The notes under the pieces were generated by a model, which was not told the DNA's origin, searched no databases, and was given only the letters and a program-made list of their open reading frames with translations. Below are positions 32,954 through 40,722 of a stretch of 64,000 nucleotides of DNA, piece after piece. Origin of the DNA: Aeromicrobium sp. (lineage in GTDB: Bacteria; Actinomycetota; Actinomycetes; Propionibacteriales; Nocardioidaceae); the NCBI RefSeq assembly GCF_023146395.1, contig NZ_JAGLCD010000002.1, positions 102,639-166,638 on the forward strand, in the 5' to 3' direction. The position numbers and the translations under genes were made by a program. How positions within the stretch are numbered: position 1 is the stretch's first letter; each line of letters begins with the position of its first letter.

Positions 32954-35137
32954 ATGACCGACGATGGAGGTATGACGACGCTTCGCCATGCCCGTGCGGT
33001 CGGCCGGCTCGCCGTCGCTGCCGTTGTCGTGGCCGGTCTGTCCGCCTCGGGCTTCACGCCGGGATCCGGCGGCGCGACCACGAGGGCAGCGTCCGCTGCG
33101 GCGGCACCGGACCCCGACCCCGCTCCGTCAGCTCTGTATTCGGAGACGACCCCGGAGGACGCCGATCCGGTCGGCCCGGACGAGACCGTGCTCGGTCCCG
33201 CAGCCGTCGAGGCGATGGGTGACGACCTCGACGCGGTCGCGGCCCTCAACGACCTGAGCGTCGACGAGCTCACCACCGTGTTGCAGGACCCGACCTACGG
33301 AGTCGGTCCCGACGGCCGGCTCTTCGTCGCCGAGTTCCTCGATGCGGATCAGGCACGCGACCCCGGGCACGCGCACGACTCCGCCGAGGCTCCGGCCGCT
33401 GGCACCGATCCGGTCGCGCTCGCCGCGGTCGTGCCCCTGGACCAGACGTTCCGGCTCAACAGCCTGCCTGGCTCGACCCGCACGATCTACCTGGACTTCA
33501 CCGGGCACACGCTGACGAACACCGTCTGGAACCAGATGCAGGGCATCCCGAACGGCCGAACCGTGCCGCCGTTCAGCCTCGACGGATCCGCCGCGTTCTC
33601 GAACACCGAGCTGGAGTTCATCCAGAACGTCTGGGTCGCGGTGTCGGAGGACTATGCCCCGTTCGACGTCAACGTGACGACGCAGGACCCCGGCCAGGCT
33701 GCCATCACCCGGTCGTCCTCGTCCGACCAGGTCTACGGTGCCCGTGCGATCATCACGACCCCGGTCGTGCAGGCCGACTTCCCCGCAGACTGTCCCATCA
33801 CGTCGAGCTGCGCCGGCCTGGCGTACGTCGACGTCTTCGACCTGTTCCAAGGTCCTGGACACCGCTACTACGAGGGTGCGTTCATCAACGCGGCGTCCAC
33901 CTCGAACCCGCTGGCGCTGACGACGATCATCAGCCACGAGGTCGGGCACAACGGCGGACTGAACCACGCGGGTTTCGGCGGGCAGGCGTACTACAGCGGT
34001 ACCGGCAACTGGGGTCCGATCATGGGCACGCCCTATGCTCGTGCCCTGAGCCAGTGGACCACGCACGCGTACTCCGGCGCGAACAACGGGGACGGCCCGG
34101 ATCTGACGATCCTCGCCAGCAACGGCATCCGGGCCCGCGCCGACGACGCCGGAGCCACGATCGGCACTGCCGCCGCGTCCGGGTGGACGACGAGCCGCAG
34201 GGGCCTCGTCTCCGCGCCGGGGGACCAGGACATGTGGAATCTCGGGCGGTGCGACGGCACGGTCACCGTCACGGCGACCCCCTCGACCTACTCCACCAAC
34301 CTCGACGTCTCGCTGAGCCTGGTGACCGGCACGAACAGTGCTCCAGTCGTCCTCGTGACCTCCGACCCGCCATCGGGGCAGAGCGGGTCCGGCTCGCAGC
34401 TACGGGCGACCGGCGTCGCCAGCAGCATCACCCGGACGGCCGGTGACACCCCGTACTACGCGCTGGTGCGCGGCAGCACCTCCGGTCCGGACGGCGGCTA
34501 CGGCAACCTCGGTCCGTACACGCTGTCCGCCACCTGCGACGGCGTCTCGGCGCCGCCGCCGGGCACCGCGAGCTTCACCGACGTCCCCTCCTCGGCCTTC
34601 TTCTTCACGCAGATCGAGTGGCTCGCGGGCCAGGGAATCTCGAAGGGCTACGCCAACGGCGACGGCACCAAGCGCTTCGAGCCCTCAGCGGCCGTCCTTC
34701 GGGAGCAGATGGCCGCGTTCATCGCTCGCTACGCCGACGCGGACCTCCCGGTCGTCAGCACGGCGCCGTTCACCGACGTCCCGGCCAGTCACGTCTTCGC
34801 CAGCCACATCAAGTGGCTCGCGAACGAGCGCATCTCGACCGGGTACGACAACGGCAACGGCACGTTCTCGTTCCGTCCCAGCGCCCCTGTGCTGCGCGAG
34901 CAGATGGCGGCGTTCCTCTACCGACTCGCCGGGGCCACGTCCACGTCGACCAGCTGCGGCTTCGTCGACGTGCCGCCGAGTCTCACGTTCGCCAAGCAGA
35001 TCTGCTGGCTCGCGAGCGAGGGCATCTCCACGGGCTACGAGGAACCGAACGGGACGAGGACGTTCCGCCCGGGCCAGCCCGTGCTGCGCGAGCAGATGGC
35101 GGCCTTCCTGTTCCGCTACGACGACGCCGGCCTGTAG
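32954..35137 (+). CDS. Secreted metzincin-like metalloprotease with three C-terminal SLH repeats
   Basis: This 727-residue exported protein has a signal peptide, best read from the in-frame ATG at 32972 (MTTLRHARAVGRLAVAAVVVAG); the ATG at 32954 is also possible. A propeptide-like segment runs to about 160. The catalytic domain carries the metzincin zinc motif HEVGHNGGLNH near residue 330 and a Met-turn in PIMGTPYA. A beta-rich domain follows (about 420-540). Three SLH-like repeats come last (about 545-725), each with FxDVP, WLA..GIS.GY and (V/L)LREQMAAF. SLH domains bind pyruvylated wall polymers. A pyruvyltransferase gene lies 1.9 kb downstream. Confidence 0.88.
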   Translation: MTDDGGMTTLRHARAVGRLAVAAVVVAGLSASGFTPGSGGATTRAASAAAAPDPDPAPSALYSETTPEDADPVGPDETVLGPAAVEAMGDDLDAVAALNDLSVDELTTVLQDPTYGVGPDGRLFVAEFLDADQARDPGHAHDSAEAPAAGTDPVALAAVVPLDQTFRLNSLPGSTRTIYLDFTGHTLTNTVWNQMQGIPNGRTVPPFSLDGSAAFSNTELEFIQNVWVAVSEDYAPFDVNVTTQDPGQAAITRSSSSDQVYGARAIITTPVVQADFPADCPITSSCAGLAYVDVFDLFQGPGHRYYEGAFINAASTSNPLALTTIISHEVGHNGGLNHAGFGGQAYYSGTGNWGPIMGTPYARALSQWTTHAYSGANNGDGPDLTILASNGIRARADDAGATIGTAAASGWTTSRRGLVSAPGDQDMWNLGRCDGTVTVTATPSTYSTNLDVSLSLVTGTNSAPVVLVTSDPPSGQSGSGSQLRATGVASSITRTAGDTPYYALVRGSTSGPDGGYGNLGPYTLSATCDGVSAPPPGTASFTDVPSSAFFFTQIEWLAGQGISKGYANGDGTKRFEPSAAVLREQMAAFIARYADADLPVVSTAPFTDVPASHVFASHIKWLANERISTGYDNGNGTFSFRPSAPVLREQMAAFLYRLAGATSTSTSCGFVDVPPSLTFAKQICWLASEGISTGYEEPNGTRTFRPGQPVLREQMAAFLFRYDDAGL

Positions 35138-35150
35138 GCCGGACCGCGGG

Positions 35151-36959
35151 TCAGGAGCGGAAGAGCCGGTCCCAGTTCTCGTGGCTCGTCAGTGCCGGCA
35201 TCGCAGCCTGCCACTGTTTCTGCGCGGCCGGACCGCGGCGCTTGAGCTGACGAATCGCCCGTCGGATCTCGCGGTACGACCGCAGGGACTTGCGCCGCGA
35301 GATGCGTCGCACGCGGACCGTCGCCTGCGTGCGGTCGGTCGCGACGACGGTGCTGAACGACCCGGCGTGCCACCAGCTGGTGACCGAGTCGATCGCGGCG
35401 GTGCCGGACACCTGCAGGAGGAACTGGCGGCGCAGGAGCCGGCGAAGGAACTTGTCGGGGTCCTTCGGCCCGGGCAGCTCGAGCGCGAGGCGGACGTCGC
35501 CGAGGCCGGACTCGGCCAGCTCGGTCGGGGTGACGCGCTTGGTCTCGGGGTGGTCGGCGCGCAGTCGGTGGACTGCGGCCAGGGCGGTGCGACCGCCGTC
35601 CTGCAGCTCGTCGGGCCCGGCCAGGAACGCGTCGACCGCGGACACGACCGTCGCGATGAGCCCGTACCGGTACTCGACGAGAAAGTGCCGCAGCTGGCGT
35701 GCGAGCTCGTCAGCGCCCTGGCCCGGGAATTCGCCTAGGTACAGCGACGACACGATGAGAGCGTTGCGCCAGCGGAAGAACAGCGGCCAGTCGTCCCAGT
35801 CCTTCATCGCGAAGTCCGCGTGCCAGACGCCGGTGCCTGGCAGCGCCACGGTGGCGAACCCGCGGCTGCGCGCGCGGATGCCGAACTCGATGTCGTCCCA
35901 CTGGAAGAACAGGGGGATCGGGAGACCGACCTCCTCGATGACCTCGGCCGGCACGAGGCACGCCCACCAGGCGGGGTAGTCGGAGTCGACGCGCTTGCCC
36001 GGCAGCTCGGTCAGCAGGTCGGCGTTCGAGAAGCGGTCGCTGGGCACGCCGGCGAGGAACCGGTCGAGGGCGGTGTTCTCGCCCTGGGCGACGAGCTGCG
36101 ACGGGTGGTGGAGGTTGAGCATCTGGCCGCCCACGAGGGTCGGGCGCAGGGTGAGGGACGCGAACGAGGTCATTCGCAGGACCGTCTCCGGATCGAGGCG
36201 GATGTCGTCGTCCATCAGCAGGACGTCTCCGTCGCGGTCGCCGAAGCGGTCGCGGGTCTCGAGCATGCCGCGGGTGAAGCCGCCGGCCCCGCCGAGGTTG
36301 GGCTGGCGAACGATGCGCAGCCGGTCGCCCAGCCCCGTCACCACGGCGTCGAAGCCGTCCTGCTCCTCGACGAGCTGGTCGCCCTGGTCGACGACCACCA
36401 CGGAGTCGACGACCGTGAGCATCGCTGGATCGGCGGCGAGGGCGGTGAGGGTCGCGAGGCAGTCGACCGGCCGGTTGAACGTGCAGATCACGATGCCGGT
36501 CAGCCGCTCGGCGGCGGGGGTCGGCGTCGTCGCGGTGATGTCGCTGACCGTCAGGGTGCCGGTCGTCGTCGAGATCTCCAGCCAGAGATGGCCCTCGTCC
36601 AGGTAGCAGTCGAGCGGCGCCCGGAGCGTCAGCGCGGTCGGGGTGCTGCCCGCGTCGATGTCGGCCCGTTCGAGGATCCGCGTCGTCGTCGAGAAGTCGT
36701 CGGACACCAGCTTGACCTCGCCGTGGCCGGAGACCGTCATGTTCAGATGGACCTCGCCGACCCGCGTCCAGCGCTGCCAGTGCGACGCCTCGACCCGGCC
36801 GAAGTACGTGCGCGTGGACGCCGCGCTCGACGGGTGCACCGTCACCGACGTCCGGCTGCTCTCGATCGTCCCGGAGTCCGCGCGGACGTACAGCTCGTCG
36901 GGAGCCGGAACGGTGGCCGCGAGGTGGATTCGCTGCAGCAGCGTGCCAGGAGAGGTCAT
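35151..36959 (-). CDS. glfT2: Galactofuranosyltransferase GlfT2-like glycosyltransferase
   Basis: This is a 602-residue family GT2 enzyme. The N-terminal beta-sandwich (1-150) matches the Glft2_N-like region. The GT-A domain follows, with CTFNRP at its start, the metal-binding MDDDIRL (Asp triplet near residue 255), and the catalytic region FFQWDDIEFGIRAR near 370 with VWH just after. A helical C-terminal domain completes the roughly 600-residue length of mycobacterial GlfT2, which polymerises the cell-wall galactan from UDP-Galf. Mycolic-type arabinogalactan is not expected in Nocardioidaceae, so the product may be another galactofuranan. It converges on the SLH protease gene, with 13 bases between stops. 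Confidence 0.82.
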   Translation of the reverse strand: MTSPGTLLQRIHLAATVPAPDELYVRADSGTIESSRTSVTVHPSSAASTRTYFGRVEASHWQRWTRVGEVHLNMTVSGHGEVKLVSDDFSTTTRILERADIDAGSTPTALTLRAPLDCYLDEGHLWLEISTTTGTLTVSDITATTPTPAAERLTGIVICTFNRPVDCLATLTALAADPAMLTVVDSVVVVDQGDQLVEEQDGFDAVVTGLGDRLRIVRQPNLGGAGGFTRGMLETRDRFGDRDGDVLLMDDDIRLDPETVLRMTSFASLTLRPTLVGGQMLNLHHPSQLVAQGENTALDRFLAGVPSDRFSNADLLTELPGKRVDSDYPAWWACLVPAEVIEEVGLPIPLFFQWDDIEFGIRARSRGFATVALPGTGVWHADFAMKDWDDWPLFFRWRNALIVSSLYLGEFPGQGADELARQLRHFLVEYRYGLIATVVSAVDAFLAGPDELQDGGRTALAAVHRLRADHPETKRVTPTELAESGLGDVRLALELPGPKDPDKFLRRLLRRQFLLQVSGTAAIDSVTSWWHAGSFSTVVATDRTQATVRVRRISRRKSLRSYREIRRAIRQLKRRGPAAQKQWQAAMPALTSHENWDRLFRS

Positions 36960-37026
36960 GTCGTCGGCATCCTAGTGGCGTCGGCGTGGTGGAGGCGGGC
37001 GGTTCGGGGACGGATCTCGCGGGGTC

Positions 37027-38154
37027 TCAGGCGTGGATGCGGCGCGCGGTGGCTTCGAGCTCGGCGGCGTGTCCAGCGGCGCGGGCGGGGAGGTCTCCGG
37101 CGCCACCGGCCTCGACCGGGGCGTCGCCGATGCCGATCACGGGCCAGTGGGAGCCTGCGGCCGTGACCGCACGGTGCTTGACGTCGTAGTACCCGTCGGA
37201 CACCGAGATCGCGACCCCGCTCGCGCCGACCGCCGCGGCGAGGAGGTGCGGGTGGTAGCGCGTCGAGATCCACCGCTGACCGGGTCGCGCCGGCAGGCCG
37301 TGCGCCATGACGTCGCCGAAGGAGTGGAACTGGTGGTCGCCGAACCGCTCCTCGAGGGCGGCACGGACGTAGCCGTCGACGGGCGGGTTGGCCTCGACGA
37401 CACCGTACGCGCCGTCGGTCACGCCCCACGACTCCATCAGGTCGCCGACCGTCGCCGCGAGCTCGTCGGCGCGCTCGTGCCCGTCGCCCTGGGCGAGGAC
37501 CATGACGTCGGGTCCGCTGGTGCGCTGGTCGACGTGCTGGTCGACGCCCCCGAGCCAGACGTCGTCGGCCCCGAGCACCGACCCCGGCAGCACCGCGACC
37601 GATTCCGGGTCCCGCACGGTCGCGACCTCGAGTCGGGGTCCGAGCTCGGCGTACCGCTGGCTCAGGCCGGTGAACGCAGGGGTCAGCCCGGCACCGCTGA
37701 CCGCCAGCCGCGCGTCGGTGTTGACGCCCAGCCAGTGCATCGTCGCGAGGATCGACGCGGTGTGGTTGCCGTGGGCGTTGACGAAGCCACCGCCGAGGAC
37801 GTGCACGACATCGGCGCTGCGGAGTGCGTCGAGCCCGGCGAGCCACCGCGGAGCGCGCCACGGCTCGGCGAGGACCTGGTCGACGTGGGCCGCGACGGAC
37901 TCGGGCGTGCCCTGGTCGGCCTCGAGCCCCAGCCGGTGCGCGGTGTCGACCACCACGAGGCGCGGGTGTTCGTCGTGGAGCAGAGCGGCGGCGCCGCCGG
38001 GGTTGAGGACGTCGAGCCAGACCTCGTCGCGCGGACGGTGCTTCGCGAGCCAGCGCAGCCAGCCACGGGTGATCGCCTCGTCGCCGAAGTTGGGGTGCCC
38101 GGCCACACCGATCAGATAGGTGCGGCGACGTCGTCGCCCGTGCGCGCGGAGCAT
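37027..38154 (-). CDS. Polysaccharide pyruvyl transferase family protein (CsaB-like)
   Basis: This 375-residue protein opens with a basic stretch, then the family motif GVAGHPNFGDEAI. HVLGGGFVNAHGN and the C-terminal STRYHPHLLAAAVG (catalytic-region His) follow. Such enzymes add a ketal-linked pyruvate to sugars. CsaB does so on secondary cell-wall polymers and thereby makes the ligand for SLH domains. Two SLH proteins and a galactan polymerase are encoded immediately around it, so a wall-polymer substrate is likely. It lies in the same direction as glfT2, with 67 bases between them. Confidence 0.85.
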   Translation of the reverse strand: MLRAHGRRRRRTYLIGVAGHPNFGDEAITRGWLRWLAKHRPRDEVWLDVLNPGGAAALLHDEHPRLVVVDTAHRLGLEADQGTPESVAAHVDQVLAEPWRAPRWLAGLDALRSADVVHVLGGGFVNAHGNHTASILATMHWLGVNTDARLAVSGAGLTPAFTGLSQRYAELGPRLEVATVRDPESVAVLPGSVLGADDVWLGGVDQHVDQRTSGPDVMVLAQGDGHERADELAATVGDLMESWGVTDGAYGVVEANPPVDGYVRAALEERFGDHQFHSFGDVMAHGLPARPGQRWISTRYHPHLLAAAVGASGVAISVSDGYYDVKHRAVTAAGSHWPVIGIGDAPVEAGGAGDLPARAAGHAAELEATARRIHA

Positions 38155-38184
38155 GTTCGGAGCGTATCGGTCAGGGTCAGCCGA

Positions 38185-39882
38185 TCATCGGCTTGTCAGG
38201 GCCTCCTGCCAGGAGTACACCGCGCGACCCGACGGTAGGTGGACCGGCATCAGGTTGCGCGTCGCGGCTCCGAACACGACGAGTGACGCGTCGTACGAAG
38301 CTGCGCCGACGGTGACGTCACCCTCGAGCGGCTGGCCATCCATCGTCTCTGCGAGGGACTCGACCTCCTGCGTCGAGAGATCGATACGCACCAACGCTCC
38401 CCCGGACTCGCCCGCGGGTCCACCGAGGATCAGGTGCCTGCTGTCCCCGGAGAATGCCGACGAGGCATTGCCGATGCTCAAGGTGGGTACGTAGTCCCTG
38501 AACGGGTGGACGACGTCGGAGTCGAGCGCGAAGATCTCTCGCCCATTCGTGACCCACGCTCCGTCCGGGCTGATTTGGGAGCCCCCGTAGCTCAGTTTGA
38601 GCTCCTCCAGGGCGTTGGACTCGCGCTCCCACAGGTACTCACCCCCCAGCGAGAACACGATCCGGTCGCCGTTGTAGGAGAGATCGACGAAGTTGGCGAA
38701 GTACTCGGTCGTCGGGATCGACGTCGTCGCCCCGGTGGCAAGATCGACCCGCACGACCGTGATGGTGGAGTTCGCGGTGACCACGGCCATGGCGGCCGTC
38801 GAACCGTCACCGGAGATCGCGCCGCGTGTGACGCCGCTCGGCCCCGAGGTGGCCGGACGCGGAATTCGTGTCGTCGCGCCGGTCGTCAGGTCGTGGAGGT
38901 ACATCTCCGAACCGGTCACACCGGGGACGATGTCACTGAAGTTCGAGGCAAAGGCGACGTACCGCCCGTCGTCGGTGATGCTGGCGTGCACTGACTGGAA
39001 ACCCGTCTGCGGCAGTGGGGAGGTCGAGGCGTCGAGCTGTCGCAGCTCGCCGGTGACGAGGTTGCCGGCGTAGATTCGCCGTCCCGTGGAACCCGTGTCG
39101 AGGAGGTCATCCGTCCCCGCGAAGGCCACCCAGGTGCCATCGGCCGACAGCACGGGCGAGTCCCACGAGTCGAGCAGCCGCTGGTACGGCCCGAACGGAG
39201 CAAGGTCCATGCGGGAGAGGAAGGCCGCCATCTGCTCGCGGAGCACCGGCTGGGACGGGCGGAAGGTCCCGTCGGGGTAGCCGGTCGAGATACCTTGGTC
39301 GGCCAACCAGACAATCGCCTCGTAGAAGGCATGGTTGGTCGCGACGTCGCGAAACGGTGAGGTCGCCGGGAGATCCGGGACGGCCGGGGAACCGGCGTAC
39401 CGCCACAGGAATGCGGCCATCTGCTCGCGGAGCACCGGCTGCGCGCCGCTGAACTGCGGTCCGCTCGGTGTGGCGTACCCGGTGGAGATGCCGGTGCCGG
39501 CGAGCCACTCCACGTGGTCGAAGAAGGTATGACTCGGAGCGACATCGGTGAACGAGGCGCCGTCCGAGTCGGTCGAGTCCTCACTCGCGTAGCGGTACAG
39601 GAATGCGGCCATCTGCTCGCGGAGCACCGGCTGGGACGGGCGGAAGTCGAGGTAGTCGTCCTCGCGCTCATAGCCGGTACTGATTCCGGTAAAGGCGAGC
39701 CATGCGATGTCGTCCGCGAACACGTGCGACGCATCGACGTCCTCGAAACCGGTGTCGTACCACGCCTGCTGCGGCCCGCCGATCCGATCGGGTTCCGCCC
39801 TCTCCGCCGAGGCGGAGAGGGTGCCGACCAGAGCGGTGAGCAGGACCAGGGTGGTCGTCGCGAGCAGCGAACGTCGGCGCAT
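38185..39882 (-). CDS. Secreted SLH-domain protein with beta-propeller (PD40/TolB-like) repeats
   Basis: This is a 565-residue exported protein. The signal peptide is MRRRSLLATTTLVLLTALVGTLSASA. Three SLH-like repeats (about 45-225) each carry F.DV, WLA.TGIS.GY and PVLREQMAAFL. The remainder (about 235-560) consists of repeated SADGTWVAFAG, TDDGRYVAFASN and SPDGAWV strands, as in PD40/WD-like propellers. The ATG at 39882 follows GGAAGGAC. The SLH order is the reverse of the neighbouring protease: N-terminal here, C-terminal there. Function is unknown, and surface binding or sensing is plausible. Confidence 0.86.
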   Translation of the reverse strand: MRRRSLLATTTLVLLTALVGTLSASAERAEPDRIGGPQQAWYDTGFEDVDASHVFADDIAWLAFTGISTGYEREDDYLDFRPSQPVLREQMAAFLYRYASEDSTDSDGASFTDVAPSHTFFDHVEWLAGTGISTGYATPSGPQFSGAQPVLREQMAAFLWRYAGSPAVPDLPATSPFRDVATNHAFYEAIVWLADQGISTGYPDGTFRPSQPVLREQMAAFLSRMDLAPFGPYQRLLDSWDSPVLSADGTWVAFAGTDDLLDTGSTGRRIYAGNLVTGELRQLDASTSPLPQTGFQSVHASITDDGRYVAFASNFSDIVPGVTGSEMYLHDLTTGATTRIPRPATSGPSGVTRGAISGDGSTAAMAVVTANSTITVVRVDLATGATTSIPTTEYFANFVDLSYNGDRIVFSLGGEYLWERESNALEELKLSYGGSQISPDGAWVTNGREIFALDSDVVHPFRDYVPTLSIGNASSAFSGDSRHLILGGPAGESGGALVRIDLSTQEVESLAETMDGQPLEGDVTVGAASYDASLVVFGAATRNLMPVHLPSGRAVYSWQEALTSR

Positions 39883-40008
39883 GGGGCGTCCTTCCGAGAC
39901 AGGGCGTCGCCGCGAATGTAGAGGTCGCGGGGTCGGCGCAGGGTGGAAACGGGCAAAGTGCCAACACCGGTTCACGTCCGTGACACACGCTCCACCTAGG
40001 CTTCTGGG

Positions 40009-40722
40009 GTGGACTGGAACGAGTACGACGCGGCCCTCTTCGACCTCGACGGCGTGATCACGCCGACTGCCGAGGTGCACATGCGTGCCTGGTCGAGGAT
40101 GTTCAACGAGTTCCTCACCGCCCGGGGCGTCGACGCGGAGTACACCGACGTCGACTACCACCGCTACGTCGACGGCAAACCGCGCTACGACGGGGTGCGC
40201 TCGTTCCTGGAGTCGCGGGGCATCACGCTGCCCGAGGGCACCCCCGACGACCCGTCCGACGCCGAGACCATCGGGGGTCTGGGCAACCGCAAGAACGACG
40301 TCTTCCTGCAGGTGCTGCACGACGAGGGCGTCCAGGCGTACCCCGGCTCCCTGCGCCTGGTCGAGGCGCTCACCGCGGCCGGTGTCCGGCGTGCGATCGT
40401 GTCGAGCTCGCGCAACGCGCCGGCCGTGCTCGAGGCTGCCGGCATCACCGACCAGTTCGAGCTGATCGTGCACGGCGGGGTCGCCGCCGAGGTGGGCCTG
40501 GCGGGCAAGCCCGCGCCCGACACGTACGAGTACGCCGCCGACCAGCTCGGCGTCGCGCACCAGAAGGCCGTCGTGCTCGAGGACGCCCTGTCCGGGGTCG
40601 AGGCGGGCGCCGCCGGTGACTTCGGTCTCGTCGTGGGCGTGAACCGTGGCGCCGGGGCCGACGCACTGCGCGACCATGGAGCCGACATCGTCGTCGACGA
40701 CCTGGAAGAACTGCTGCCATGA
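40009..40722 (+). CDS. pgmB: HAD-superfamily beta-phosphoglucomutase
   Basis: This 237-residue HAD-IA enzyme interconverts beta-glucose-1-phosphate and glucose-6-phosphate. The nucleophile motif is FDLDGVITPTAEVH, where the Thr-Ala-Glu-x-His after DG is mutase-typical. The second motif is VSSSRNA, the lysine lies in GKPAPDTYEYAA, and the acidic motif is LEDALSGVEAG. The start is a GTG at 40009. The stop overlaps the ATG of the GH65 phosphorylase by four bases. That enzyme's beta-glucose-1-phosphate product explains the pairing. Confidence 0.9.
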   Translation: MDWNEYDAALFDLDGVITPTAEVHMRAWSRMFNEFLTARGVDAEYTDVDYHRYVDGKPRYDGVRSFLESRGITLPEGTPDDPSDAETIGGLGNRKNDVFLQVLHDEGVQAYPGSLRLVEALTAAGVRRAIVSSSRNAPAVLEAAGITDQFELIVHGGVAAEVGLAGKPAPDTYEYAADQLGVAHQKAVVLEDALSGVEAGAAGDFGLVVGVNRGAGADALRDHGADIVVDDLEELLP

